Below, in pieces: positions 23,199 through 36,489 of a DNA stretch of 64,000 bases (the first letter of the stretch is position 1; the number at the start of each line of letters is the position of its first letter). This stretch comes from Crotalaria pallida (lineage: Eukaryota; Streptophyta; Magnoliopsida; Fabales; Fabaceae). The stretch lies in NCBI GenBank assembly GCA_037953625.1, contig CM075655.1, forward strand, positions 123,635,001-123,699,000. The letters are read 5' to 3'. The notes under the pieces were generated by a model. It did no database searches and had not been told where the DNA came from. It saw nothing but the letters and a program-made list of their open reading frames with translations. A program made the position numbers and the translations under genes.

Positions 23199-24235
23199 TT
23201 TCTATTTAGAAGAATAAACTTAACATTGTTTAAGAGCCAAACTTTTACACCACCTTATTAATTAATAAACTATTACAGTACTTTTTTACAACCAACTGAC
23301 AGTATAATAGGCTAAATACGAATGTTCAATCTTTTGCAATATCTTCGTTAGTTGCTGTAAAGTGAAAACACCGTTTTGAAAGAGGAAGAAGAAATAGAAA
23401 TCATAAAGTCAAAAATGGTACATACACACTTCAAAGAATACAGCTTCACAGCATGCTCAACATTGTCTATCCTCTGATTTTCGCACAACCGACAATATGA
23501 AATGTAATTTGTATGGCTTTGACTCAGCAAGGAGAATCCGTTGATTTTGACTTTTGGATTTTATTGAGTTGGAGAGTAAAAAAGTGAATAAGATATAGTT
23601 ATAATATGTTTTGGTTATTACGATGCACACCAAGTGTTTGTGAAAAGTCCTAAGAATACGTTTTTGATGTTGTTATTTCTTGATGCAGGTATTTTTTGGA
23701 TACACAAGATAAGCATCCATTACAAAGAACAAACGTCATCTTATTCTTCTAAGAAACATCATTGAAGTTTTGGTGGAGATATATTTTGATGCAATTTTTT
23801 TGTTCTTTTTGTATTCACGTACTTGCCACTTTGATGATAATGGATTATTAGATTCAATCCTTTTGGTCATTCACTAATATAATAAAGTCTGCTGTTCCAA
23901 AAAAAAAAAAAAGGAAAGTTAATATAATGGAGTCTGTTGTTGTTATTTGCCTTGATCCATTTAGATGAGAATGGACTTTTAATCAAGTATCTTTTATCTA
24001 TTATTGAAATGTGGTGAAAGCATAGACACGTATGATATCCATTTTGTCTTTCCTTTTGAACGTTTGCTACTGAATCCATTGAGACTACATTGTCTTATTG
24101 GAAGCATAGGAAATTATACTAGAGGAATGGAGGAAACTAAAAATTGAGTTAGAGGAACTATAATGGTGATAGATGGTTGTAATTTTATTCTCCATTTTAT
24201 TCTTAGATTTTTTATTTTTTATTTTTTGCTTTGGC
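23199..24235. other. Intergenic DNA, no gene recognised
   Basis: Short frames on both strands have no family resemblance. The strip at 23640-23770 could be untranslated sequence of the decayed gene that follows, but nothing proves it. Confidence 0.35.
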
Positions 24236-24243
24236 GGTGTCTA

Positions 24244-24790
24244 TAGTTCTAGGCGACATTGGAAAACCAAGCACGAAGTCAGATAAAGCTAAGGTTAATG
24301 ATGAAGTTTGTAGATGGGAGAATCCTGTCTTTAAAACTACCTAGTTTGTTCAGGAGCCTAAGACTGGGAGATTCAATGAAAGAGTCTACCATTTTATGCT
24401 TTCAATGGTATCTATTGTAATTTCATTTAATTTTATTTTTGCTTTTGAATCATTAACTTTGTTAAGTACTTGACTTTTGTCATAACGTTATCAAGTTTCT
24501 TGGTTATTTTGTTTGTAGGGGCTATCGAAAGCTAGCTCCATTGGGGATGTTTAGGTTGATGAGTTCTATTTTCCAATTATAACAACCGATTGGAAGCTTG
24601 AAAATGGAGGGTTGCATTATCCTTCTCCTCTAGTTAACATATGTTATCTTTGAGCCTATGGTCTAAACAATGGAAATGATTTCTGATTAAGTGTCTGTTT
24701 ATACTTCAGGTCCTGTAATGACCAAATTCAATATAGCCTTGAGAGACATCGGGACATAGACGAAAGTCCTTCGTTCACGGGTAAAATAGT
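24244..24790 (+). pseudogene. Decayed NT-C2 (EEIG1/EHBP1-type) domain gene fragment
   Basis: From 24244 the frame reads a stretch like VLGDIGKPSTKSDKAK, then CRWENPVFKTT, a TAG stop, FVQEPKTGRFNERVYHF and LSM up to a GT near 24409. After an AG at about 24517-24519 it resumes with GLSKASSIGDV, another TAG, then VDEFYFPI. This order and wording match the N-terminal C2 domain of plant NT-C2/myosin-heavy-chain-related coiled-coil proteins, which start with an 'xVGKPTxK...WENPVYE' region. Two in-frame stops and no intact start or C-terminal coiled coil make it a pseudogene. The retained intron shows it came from genomic duplication rather than reverse transcription. The right border is approximate. 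Confidence 0.7.
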
Positions 24791-26629
24791 GAGGTGCAAA
24801 TGCTTTTTAGTCTTTTTGAAGTTGCTACTTACTCCTTAATAGTTAACATACATTTTCTTTTTAGTTAAAGTCTATAACCTAACATGCACTTTCTTTTTAG
24901 TTTAAGATTTCAGGACAAGAGTTTTTTCACTTCTACTCAGTCAAAAGTATTCATTAAAGCTGTTAAAGAAATTAGTTTTGCTTTTCAAAGAGATGCTAAA
25001 GGTGAAGTTTACTGAGATAGTGGTCAAATATTTGTGAAAATGATCATGCCCTTGCAAATGCAGTGTTAAAATGTTTACTTAACAAACTATTTTGATACAA
25101 AATTTCAAGGGAAGGTGGTTGTTGGTCTGAAGAGCTAAAATTACAATAAGCTAAAATTTTGCAGCAAAGCTTTTAGGTCTTAGCTATATTAATTAATTTG
25201 AAGTTGTTTTCTCAGTTGCTCATTGATCCATAAATTAATTTTCCCCTTCTTTTACTCTTCTGTTTCTGCTATTATAAAACCTCAAAATGTACTTGCTCTA
25301 GCTGCTACTCAATATCAAGAGCTTTGTGGAACTAAGTGAAAACCATGATGGTTTCTTTTAGAATTTGGTAGTTCTTTAGAAACATGGAGTAGTTCATTCC
25401 TTAATCAAACACTACTCTGTCATCCTGTGAATACTCTCAGACTCAGACTTAGAGGTCTCTCTTTCTCACATTGTATTCATAATTTTATTACTACAATATT
25501 TAGTTTGATATTTTATTGGCTGAATGTAAAAAAAATTGCATGGGACCAATTGCTTAGTTGTTTAATACTCCATTTTAGGTTGCTCTTGAATATTATAGAC
25601 AAAAAAGCCTTTCTCATCTCATGGAAGGAGACAAACTTCTCTGGCATATCATTTGGATTCGAAACTAATCAAATTTTTCACAAATCTTTGCTTCTAATTT
25701 TCTATTCTCACCGCACCTTTTTTTTTAAAAAAAAAAATTCCCATTAATTTTATTCTTACTATAATGCAGAGCTATAATATAATTTAGTATTACTCTTCTC
25801 AAAGTATAAAATAAGTTGAATAAGGTCATGGCCAAAATGGTGTGTACCAATAAAGTAATTCAAGGGCCATACACAGAACATATACACACATACAAAATAT
25901 TGCAAAAGAGTGAATGAGAAGGTAGACAATGTGGATGAAACCTGGTCACACCATAAGATAAAGGAAATGTGCCCAAAAGAGCTTCATCTGTCTTACTATG
26001 TCATTGATAATTTCCAATTAATAAGCTTTTGTTGTATTTTTTTATTTTCAGAGTACGAATGAACATGTGTATGGAAAAATAGTGTTTCTAAAGTGTTTGC
26101 TTGAGTGGATAGAATTCTTTTGCATTAGCAATAATCAGTGCATTGAGAAAAGCAATGAAATTTCTTAAGTATTTATGGTTGTGATGGTTACTACAATCCA
26201 ATTAGTTTTGTATTTTCCAAATTCTGAAATAAATGTTCTATATTTTGATCACATCTTGCAAAATCATGCTCTTTATTGCAAGGGTTGGATCCCATTATTT
26301 TGGTGTTGAAAATTCATAATTTTATTTCTCTATTAGGATAATGGTAATTTTAATGTATTCAAATGTTTTAATTGTTAGAGCCTTTATGTAATGTCTACTT
26401 TTTCCGTCATTGACACTATTATTTTATTTTGGTTCTTGCATAATTTTGTGTTTCATATTTTCGTGATATGCACTATTATTGTTATTTTTTTACTAACAAT
26501 TTTTACGCATTATTTCTTTATCAACAATTTTTACTAACAACATTTTTACACATTATTTTTTTATACCTTATTAATACACACTTTTTGTAAGACGGGTCTA
26601 CTTACTAGTTCTCTAAATATGACCTTCAC

Positions 26630-26633
<4 letters not shown>

Positions 26634-26668
<35 letters not shown>
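26634..26668. repeat. (AT)n microsatellite
   Basis: About 17 AT units in intergenic DNA. Confidence 0.9.
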
Positions 26669-26670
<2 letters not shown>

Positions 26671-27301
26671 TGATTAAATCTAATTTGTTTAGAAGTCACG
26701 CTCTGCCAGGAGAATTCCGATGCCAACTAATTGCAATTGATGGCATAGCCTACAGGAAAAATAATTGTACAAAATCTTACTTTTGGATGGATATATCATG
26801 TGTTACGCATTGCCTTATTCATAAGTCAAACGGAGAAGAGGATACGATGGATTGGATTGAAGGAAGATGAAAAAATTCCTATAGCCCCACAAGGGTCAGA
26901 ACCAAATATAGAATAAGCTTCTATACGCCAATGGTTTGATAATGGGGAATCTTTAACTTCGGTAGATGGGTCACTTGATGTACAGTGTATAAAATACTAA
27001 TATAATGGGTTACACATTTAAATGACAAGTTGGAGGTTATAAAGAGAATCCTGAGATCTGACACGAATAATATTTCTAGCTTATATAATTCATACAATTG
27101 AATCTGGAAGACGAGGAAACCAACAACAACAAAACGAATATTACCTTTTCTCTCCTATGTCACAAATAGGCTGAGTGAAATTCGTAGTTTTCCTGTTTCA
27201 CAACTTGTGTTAGGATTCCTGTGGTTGTGGAAGGCAAATAAATGGAAGTAAACTTTGAAACATTTAGATTTCTGTTTCAACTATCCATTAGAAATAAACT
27301 G

Positions 27302-27303
<2 letters not shown>

Positions 27304-27355
<52 letters not shown>

Positions 27356-27359
27356 GTAT
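27304..27359. repeat. (AT)n microsatellite
   Basis: About 28 AT units, the longest dinucleotide run in the window. Confidence 0.9.
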
Positions 27360-28689
27360 AATTTAATTATTTTTTAATTACAATATTGTTTGTTCTTATG
27401 TTTTCTAAATTTAAATTTAAATAAAAAATTCAACGCAATTTTAGTCAACAATGATTAGTCTGAGCGAAAATAATCTGCGATCCAGACAAATTTCACTCAC
27501 ATTCCTCGGACTTAAATCTCATAGTCATCATTTTAAGAAGGGTTTTACCCGAATATCATCCTAAGTCTAAGACTAATAGTCTTACAATGTTATTTAATGG
27601 GAGATACACCAAAAAAAAAAAAGTTAAGTTGTTATTACAAATAAAACTAGGAAACAACACGGTAATTTTTTTTTTATAATACCTCTCCTACTCCTCAATC
27701 AGTGATCTCTAACTTAACCAAATCATAATATCTCTCTAATCCCTAGTATTTTGAGACATTTTTTTGAAAGGCAAAATTTTGATGGGGATGGGGGATGTTA
27801 AATTGTGAGCTGCAACGATTCGAATCTACTCACAATGTCATGTAACTTTATCAACTAGGAAGTAGTATCTTGAGAATTAATTAATGAATTTGAAAATATT
27901 CAGAGACTTAAGGCATTTAATATATTCAGAGCTATTGAATTTCATAACCAGTGCTCAACACCCACTTTCATAATACGTATGCACTGATCAAGATGATTGT
28001 GTGTTGTTTTTAAGATATTGAACCCATAAGAAACTACATTAGGAGGCTATAGCAAAACTCCTTAAAATTTAAGTGACATGAAAGGGATGACCTCCAGCAT
28101 GTCGTGCTCGTCTTTGATGGGCTCTCCATGCAAATAAGAGTGGCCCAAATTACAAGCCTTTGCACATGTTCAACTGTTTTTAACAAAAAAAAAAAAAAAG
28201 CCCGCATATATCCTGGTTAAAGATCCAGAAAACGTATTCTCACCTATTTTCCAAGATTTCCCTATTTTTAAATATATTAACGAATATTTTAAAACACAAT
28301 TAACCTATATACTATATAGATTTCTAACTTACTAGTCAAGGAACTTTCTAAAATCGCTTTCTAAAACTGATTGCATTGTTTATATGTAGGTTTCCATTCA
28401 ATTCAAATTTGTTTAATACTACATAAAGCTATTATGCATGATACTATCAGTAATCAAAATCAAAATTAAAATTGCTTCATACCCATCTCATCTCGTGTAC
28501 CTCATCTTTTTTTTTTTTTTTTTTTTTGGGATTAAGAGTTAATAAAAAATATCAACTGTGTAGGTTGGGGGCATTGTCCAACAAAAACCCTGAAAATCAA
28601 ACGAGGCCGAAAGGCAGTTCAAAAACCATGACTAAGTCTATAATGCAGTAACGTTACAACTGTTGTCCCACTTCAACATGGTATGAATT

Positions 28690-31600
28690 CTAATCTGAAT
28701 CAGATGAAAACTGAGGAGGGGACAATGTGGCAACCATTTTAGACAACATCTCTTCCATTTCCTCCAATTCTTCCTTTCCAAAGCCCCAACTCCGAAGTAA
28801 CTCTGCCCCGGCTGCTCCCCGCTCAATTCCAAATTGGCGAAGATTCCGCAGTTTACTCTCTAGAAATGGTAAGACAACACTGCTGGAACGCAACCTGGCT
28901 GCTATGGGAATGGAGTGGACATCAATGGATCCTTTTGACGAAGAATTAATCTGGCCGCCGATCATTTCCCCATGCTGGCCAACATGGTTCCCAAATATTG
29001 ATGGAAAAGGCAAGGGAATAGGTAAGGGACAAGAAGCAACAGATAGATGGCAGAACATTGGCCTTGCATTCGCACGTTGAAAAGCAGCATCAACTGTATC
29101 CTTTACTTTACAAACTGAAGCACGATGACCTTCTGTTGAACCAAAACAGAGAAGGATTGAGAAAAATAACAGGCCACTGTTCATATTTCCAGTAGATTCT
29201 TTACACATTCATGCATATGAAGAAGCTACTATGCACCAAATGTGTACAGAATGTGAGAGTTGAGATCTAGAGAATCTCTATAATCTATATACTAAATGAA
29301 ACCAATATCATGCTTATTACATATAGGTAAAAATGTCAAACATCAAAGTGGAGAACATTGTTCCAGAAAGTTTAGAAGACCAAGACAAGAAAAAAAACAG
29401 ATTAATTAATAAATCTCTATAGCCAATACCTGATGCAAAAGCTCCATGGACTGTCATGTATTCAAATGCCTGCATGTCTTCAACATCCTCTGCTACTTGC
29501 GGGGTCAACGGCTGCAAATTCTCTAACAAAGACAGTTCATTCTGTCCTCCTGATTTAAAAAAAAAAAAAAGACAAATCAAACACATTTCTTATCAAGATT
29601 GACTCAAAATTATTGACATGTACCACTTAAAGCAGGTGCCGGCATGGCTACATCCAGAACTGACACCATATTCTGCCTTCCTTGCCCAGATAACATTTGT
29701 ATAACTCCATGAACATCCACAGCCCCAGAAACAGAACATGCATCTGTAGTTGGCCCAACTGGTTGCATTCGAAAAGGAAGACTAATGGAGTGCAGTGCAG
29801 CAGCATAAACTGCACTGGAGTGGTAATGCTTCTCATCTTCAATGTGGAGGAACTTAGAGGCTTTACCTATGAAATAGATGAGAAAAGAAACTTAGTTCTG
29901 AAAGTCAGTAAAATTGAATTTAGAGTATTGGAATTTTATGAGGTCAGCCAACACCAATATATTTTGACATCAGTGATGGAAAATTGTACCAATACTACAA
30001 CAAAGTACAATACAATTCAACGCCATCAACGACAGCCATCCATTTAAGTTAGTGTAGTATCGGCCTGTTAAACATTGGTACTTGTTACCTATTACTAAGG
30101 AAGGATATTGACTATTGAGTTGTTTGACATGATAAATTCCACATTAGAGATTATTACTTTTACTTAAGGAGGGCAGACCAACTGGTACAACAAGTTTACA
30201 ATAAGACGATAGCCTTGAAAATGACACAGCGTCATGAAGATCCCCTAAGATTGTACGCTTCCTGCTCTGGAGATTTGTGCATGATGCAGTACCTCGAACA
30301 GCATACAGCAAAACAGGAGCGTTTTTATATTCATCTACAATATTCTCTAAAAATTCAACAGCTACAGCAGAGAATCCTCCAGAGTCATCAACTAAAAATT
30401 GAAATCCCTGCCAAAATTTAAAGATTCTATAAGTCACATTAAACCAAAATGATTTTGTCTAGAACCTAATTAATGGCCAAAAGCTATGATTAAGATCAAA
30501 ATAATACGAGTTTGAAGTTGTTACGCCAACAACAATACCGTCAATCCATTAAGCCCACACCAAACTTTATCACACTGAACAAGAAAAGCAGGATATCCAT
30601 TGGGTTAACATATTTTTTACAAATTCACAATTACTGTACTCCTGTTTACGAAATATTGAGTTCGTCATAGAATAATATTCGAAGTACAACCAATCCTTCT
30701 TATGCATGAATTTCCTAGGAAAAAATGAAAAATCAATGGAAATGCAGATGCCACAAGATACTGCTTCCACTATTGCTTCATGGACGAGGGTTAAAATTAA
30801 AGATGTACAAGAACTACATGCTACAACAAACTACAATAACTGAAAAAAGGAAAAGCAGTTAAACTATTAATAAATACCTGCATATGGTCACATTCTTCAA
30901 CAAAAAATCGAAGACTGTCACTAATTTCTTCCCCTTGTGAAGCCCAAGAAAAGGAATCCCTTCCATTTCCATAATTATCAAATTCCTCAACATTCGTCCA
31001 CACTCCACTTAATTCATATAGACTTCGGGGGTGATAATGCACTTTTGAGTAGTCTGTCCAAAACTGTACACCACTTTCTAGAGAATCAATTATATCCTTA
31101 TCCTGATACTCACTTTGAGAGCCATTACTTGAATCACCATTCTCATTTACCATACAGATATTTTCCTCTTCATATAGTCTTTGAAGGAACAAGTTTTTTT
31201 TGTGAGGTGCAGAGGCTTGGGTGGAAACCCCACCAGTCCTGCACATTGTCAATGGGCATTCATCACATTTGAACATAAACTTAACAAAAGGGACCAAGAC
31301 AAATATAACTGGGGAAGAAGGTTTCATGTCTAACAAAAAAAGAGTAGGCCAGCCAAGTTAAAATCTGAGTCTTATTGTGTGCTTCTGTAGCAAACACTGC
31401 CTCTCTACTACAGTTTTCAGCTATTTCAACGATATTCACAACTGACCTTATATGATGTCTTCATACAACTTGTGATGGACTAGACTTAAGAGCCTACCAA
31501 CAGGCCCAGCCCAACTAAGCTAGGGTTACCCACAGCACACCTAACAGGTAATCCCCTATAAGAAACACCAGACTATGGGGGCTAAGGTACGTTCTCTCAT

Positions 31601-33274
31601 CCCTACTCTCAAGAACTACGTGTGGCTTGATCTCCTTATCACTGGGGGTACGTAGGACCGGGGTCACCCTCGTTAGCTGCAACAACCCCAAACACACATC
31701 GTGGTGTCTTCCTAACAATGGAACATCACACAACTAATAATTCAGAGAGAAGATTCACTTGGCAGAAATCAACATTCCCGAAAATATCCATGTCAGAGGG
31801 CCTTCTTCAATTACCAAGATTTTTTTCGTCGTTTCATTTTTGTTTATTATTGAACCATCATCACAAATGCACGGACTAAAAGCTCTTACCAGGTGGTGAC
31901 AACATCTGAAGGTGTAGGAGCATCATCCTTATACAATGTACCACGTGAACTCATAGATCCAAGAGATCCTGAAAAGGTTAAGAAATTCTCAGAATAATTA
32001 CAAGGGGAATGGAGAGTGAATGCATTCTACACCAGGAATGCAAATAAGGATAAGAAAAATCTTATGCTAAAGTAAGTTTTTATTTACAAATGCCATCATC
32101 ATGAGATGAAAAAAAGGGCAAACGTACAACAGAGCAAATGCAAGTAGCAAGGATGTTGATTGAGATAAAAACTGATCACAAAGAAGGAAGCATCATGCAG
32201 GTAAGATATTGTGCTTTCTTCAGCTACTTAAGCGCATCCATGTCACACAAAAAGTTTAAATATTGAGAATTACATTGATGGTGAACATCTTTTTTTTTTT
32301 TTAATAAGACATTGATGGTGAACATCTAAACTTGTCCTCGATGAAAAATCAATAATATCAAAAAATGAACTATTAACGACCAATATATTATACCTCGGTT
32401 ACTTTATATTCTTTATTAAAAATTTTTGAAGCTCTTCCTCAGCAAATATAACCAACCAATCGCGTGGTCATTAAGTATAGCACATAAGCACATCATTGTT
32501 CACAATAAGAAATAAGTTGCCTTCTGCTTATAGCATTGTATCAGGCTTCAAAATATTCACAACGAGTCTAACCATGTTATAGTGTGAACCATCCTGATTA
32601 ACATCGTTTAACATGTTTCAATCAAATTAACAGTTAACAGGTGAGAATTTAGCTCTATTAAAAACTAACCATGAACCCATCGCAACCACATATCGGCATT
32701 AACTTAACAAACAACAACGGCAACAAATAGACAAACTAACAGGGCGAGATGATAAAACATGGATATGCTTGATTAAAAACTTAAAAAAAAAATACAGAAA
32801 TAAAATACCTCTCAAATTTATTGAAACTAGGCGAGGAGTATATGTAAGGAAACCCTGCATATATTCAAGCAGTGAAGATATGAGCATAAATAGAGCATAT
32901 AGTGATTCTAATCAACAAACTCATATCATTTGCCAGCATTCATAGAATAGAATAGTTTGAATGCGAGTTAAACTTTAAAAAAAAAATAAAAAAAAAAAAA
33001 ATTGCACCTGCTGTGTCTCACCAGAGCGATAAAGGACATCCGTGTTAAGATCCTGATTCTTGAAGACCAAATCAGCATTTGGGTCCGAAGCCAACCCAAG
33101 CAACTCATCCTAACAATTGAAGTATTAAAATGATTAAACAATTAAATGAACAAGCTCAAAGCACTTGTAATTCAACGAAACAAAGGGAAAAAGGATTGAA
33201 ACCTGAAAATTCCAGAAGTGAGAGCCCACGAAGTTGGCAAAGTCACCAACTTGTATAGTTACAATTTCTTTCAT
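28690..33274 (-). CDS. MSTO1: Protein misato homolog (tubulin-like, DML1/MSTO1 family)
   Basis: Nine exons on the minus strand: 33203-33274, 33008-33109, 32809-32854, 31890-31968, 30878-31238, 30164-30407, 29624-29866, 29430-29549 and 28690-29132. All borders are GT-AG and the product is 569 aa. Misato proteins are tubulin-related. In yeast and animals they act in mitochondrial morphology or DNA partitioning and in chromosome segregation; the plant role is less clear. The N-terminus starts MKEIVTIQVGDFANFVGSHFW, the misato version of the tubulin N-terminal strand, followed by TYTPRLVSINL (exon 3), the acidic insert in exon 5 (HKKNLFLQRLYEEE, QFWTDYSKVHYHPRSLYEL), EECDHMQGFQFLVDDSGGFS, and SKASKFLHIEDEKHYHSSA. 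Length is normal for the family and no inactivating change is seen. A GT at 33540-33541 downstream of a pyrimidine-rich leader suggests a 5' leader intron ending near 33290. Confidence 0.94.
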
Positions 33275-33925
33275 ATTTTAGTTGCAGTTCTTCCTCTTAA
33301 TCCGATTTAATCACAATAATCGCATTACTTTCCTTCAAACCAAACACGAGCTCATTCAGCATCCAAGTTTAATAATTTATTAAACAAGGGAAAATATTTC
33401 GATTGAAATATGCATAAGGCATAAGAATAAGACATTATCACTATTCAGTAAATAGTAATCTAAATCTAAATAAGGTATAATTATAAGAATAAGTTTGAAC
33501 TGTGAAGTAATAATCAAGTGAAAGTAAGAAGAAATTCGTACCTTCAACCTTGGCCAGTTTGGCCGTGTGTGAGAGAGAAAGCGCGGCAGCGCAGGCGAAG
33601 CGGGCACCACCGCAGCAGGAAGCCCAGGCCACAGCAGCAGCGTCCGGCGGTCGGCGATCGATGGCGGAGTGGAAGAAGAACTGAGAAATGAACAGAGAAC
33701 TGAAACGTAGCAGCAAAGGAGAAAAGAAAAAGAAGGGTTTCAAAATGCTACCCGAAACTACGTCGTTTTGGTAGCATTATGTTGGGAAAATTAAATTTGG
33801 AGCTCTACCAAAGGCAATTGTGCCACGCACGCTGGTGTAATGGGTCGGATCGGATTGATTTTTTAGCAGCCTTTTAAATATTTGATTCAATTATAATGGA
33901 TTGGATTGGATTACTATATTCTTTA
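33275..33925. promoter_or_regulatory. Leader and promoter region of the misato gene
   Basis: On the minus strand a non-coding leader exon (about 33542-33750) probably joins the start-codon exon through an intron (GT at 33541-33540). A 100-codon frame here is likely leader sequence rather than a protein. I see no clear TATA box. Confidence 0.45.
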
Positions 33926-34641
33926 GAGATTTAGTTCCCAAACCCCAACTTTAGGTTCAAACCCCATTTTAATGCTGAAAAGTTAAAATTGTCCCTCTAT
34001 CATCTTCTACCTTCCTACCACAAATCACAAACCCCAAACACCATGAAACCCCAAATCCCAAAATTTTCCACCTTCCCACCCCGAAACCCAAACCCCTCAT
34101 CTTCCACCTTCATCCTTCTCCCAAATCTCAAACCTCAAACCCCTCTGAATCTATTTTCTTCTACTTCTACATCCAAGCAACCACCCAACACCACCATCAT
34201 GTCTTTGTTGAACTTGTGTTCGCCAATGATGAATGAGACAAAGGAAGCAAGCCACACGAGACATAAACCAGTGAACTCGCGACCATCAAACACCATACCT
34301 TCATAAAGTCTGACAAATTTCTGAGAACCCGTGTCGGAATTTCAAGAAAAAAAACACCATACCTTCATAAAGAAATTCCGACACGGGGTTCTCGGAAATT
34401 TGTCAGACCCAGAAAAAAAACACAAAACAACTATGAAAATCCTAAACAGAGAGAGCAGCAGTGGCGCCAGTGATGGGGAAAACTGAAGAGTCGCAAGTGA
34501 TGGGGTATTGTGGGGTTTGGGGAATGGTTTGATCTAGGGAAGAACTGATTGGAAGTTATGTGGGGGTATTTTGGGATTATTAATAAAGTGGGGGTTTGGG
34601 GGCTAATAGATGGGGGTTGGGAACTAAATCTCTATACTTTA
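33917..34641. mobile_element. Mutator-like TIR element with internal hairpin
   Basis: The element is 33926-34632 (707 bp). The left end is GAGATTTAGTTCCCAAACCC and the right, reversed, GAGATTTAGTTCCCAACCCC; inverted repeats extend about 50 bp. The flanks TATTCTTTA (33917-33925) and TATACTTTA (34633-34641) match at 8 of 9. The interior is C-rich on the plus strand and contains a palindrome: arms 34308-34343 and 34372-34408 share GTCTGACAAATTTC and CCGTGTCGGAATTTC, with ACACCATACCTTCATAAAG repeated directly beside the arms. There is no transposase; a 105-codon frame inside is low-complexity Pro/Ser/Thr. Confidence 0.78.
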
Positions 34642-35475
34642 ATGTTAAAATTGAACCAATTCTAACCGTACGAGTCTGTGTTTTGGTATATTTACTCTCA
34701 TTTCAAAAAAAATTAAATGGATAAAAAATAAAATTAAAAATACAACAAAAATCATATAAAAAATAATTAAATATTATCTATAAATAACATAATCACACAA
34801 TTTAGTATTAAGTCAAGAACCTAAAATCAAATCAAGCAATAATGAATGGGATTTAAAAAAAAAAACTAGATCCCTTCCCCTTTCTATGGTACTATTTCTT
34901 TTTTTTTAAATACTTTTATTGATTTTTTAAATATTAAATAATAATCAAAATAAAATAAAAGGAAAGTCTTATTTAAAGCTTTTGGTTCTTAAAAGTTCAA
35001 GTTGTTTTGATTTTTAGTTTCCGGTGGTTAAAGATTGTGACTAAGGGAGAATTGCAAAAAACTTAGTTAGAGGATAACCATTTTGTTTTTGAGTGCATAA
35101 CCTTAGCCTAAGAAATTAAAAGAGAATAAAAACATATTGGGAAACTAAGTTTATTCTCTTTAAACTATTAGTAATTTTTTATTTTTTCAATACAAAATTA
35201 CTTTATTAAGTCTCTTATTCTCGACCTTAAGGATTAAGGTTAAAAAATAATTTTTTTTCTTTAACTAACCCTTTTGATTGTCTTATATAATGATAAAGAT
35301 TCTAACGAAGCAAGTAGCAAAGAAAATCACAATCTTTCTCGTATGATCATGTGATTTTACATTTTTTTCGGTTGGCGACTCACATACTTGCTAAATTTAC
35401 ATCTTGAGATCTGGGTCCAACAAACACTTAATTGGGAATTTTGTATTATTTAAATAGTAGTTATATCATTTTAAC
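34642..35475. other. AT-rich intergenic DNA
   Basis: No reading frame with family resemblance and no clear mobile element ends. Confidence 0.4.
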
Positions 35476-35548
35476 CACCGACTGTGGGAATCGAATTCAC
35501 GACCACGTGGTTAAAAGTCACGCACTCTACCAGCTGAGCTAAGACGAC
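35476..35548 (-). tRNA. tRNA-Lys(UUU)-like, possibly a pseudogene
   Basis: Read on the minus strand, this 73-nt segment has tRNA order: acceptor GTCGTCT, D-arm AGCTCAGCTGGTAGAGT, anticodon loop CTTTTAA (anticodon TTT, Lys), T-loop TTCGATT, and 3' acceptor AGTCGGT. Several pairs are broken: two in the T stem, one in the anticodon stem and one in the acceptor, mostly of the G-to-A kind. No T-run terminator lies right after it. It is either a degenerate nuclear gene or a tRNA-derived repeat head. Confidence 0.55.
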
Positions 35549-36420
35549 TACATTGCAAAATTGCCATCTATTGTATTTATAATATATTTGATAACCTTTT
35601 ATCTCCATCTTTAATTATGTTGATATTAGGAAGTTGATCCGTGCGATGCACGTAATTTAATTTTGTAGCATTTTATTCTGTGTTAATTTAAAAGGAAATT
35701 TTAGTAATGTGTTTTCTCGTATGGGAATAAATATTTGATTTTTTTTATTTCAAGTAGAGATTTTGATATTTTATTTTTTGTTTTGTAAAAGGAAAGGTTA
35801 TTAAAAAAAACCTTTTTTTTTCCACGTGGGAATACATATTACAATATTCTAATTTTACTAAGAAAATCTTTCTATTTTTCATTTTCATATTTCAAATCCA
35901 AACATTGATAATTAAGAATGAATTATGAATTTAATATAAAAACATTAAGATTAGACAAATCTTTATTTTTTTTATTCTTTTGATCATGCTGTATAGATAA
36001 CCCAATGAAGAGTAATCCTTGCTAATAATAAGTTTAAAGAACAAAGCATAAAACAAAGATACATGATATATAATAACCAAAAACCATTCCTTGCTACTAT
36101 GTATTTTTGAAATTTCTTATTTTGAATTTATGAAACTTATTGGGGTAGTGATTCGGTACTGTGCAAATTGTGTGAGTATGGTGTGTATTGATTAAATAAA
36201 TTGTGATAAATAATATTTGGGATATCAATGTTGAAAAATTATGGTAAGATGTCATTGATGTGATATATTTTAGAAGAAAAGTTATAGATGAAAATTCTCC
36301 TATTTTATAATATATTGAATATTGATAATGGTAGTTGGTAGGCAAGTCGAATCCCCCGAGGGTTCAAATCATCAAAAAATAATTTTGAGAAGGTAATCAC
36401 CAACCTCAAAAAATTTAGTC

Positions 36421-36489
<69 letters not shown>

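Larger units (their letters stand above)
24791..28689. other. Gene-poor stretch between NT-C2 relic and misato gene
   Basis: A frame around 24900-25080 (with a segment like FIKAVKEISFAFQRDAKGEV) might be another worn coding fragment, but I cannot place it. A frame at 26690-26870 after the (AT)n run has no recognised motif. (AT)n runs are at 26634-26668 and 27304-27359. The rest is anonymous AT-rich DNA. Confidence 0.35.

Noticed and set aside
33441..33743. 100-codon minus-strand frame upstream of the misato start
   Set aside because: It most likely is the leader exon plus leader intron of the misato gene; it is hydrophobic by composition and has no domain.
36423..36485. Regular short repeats resembling an array
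   Set aside because: It is a plain TAA microsatellite without spacers, not CRISPR-like.
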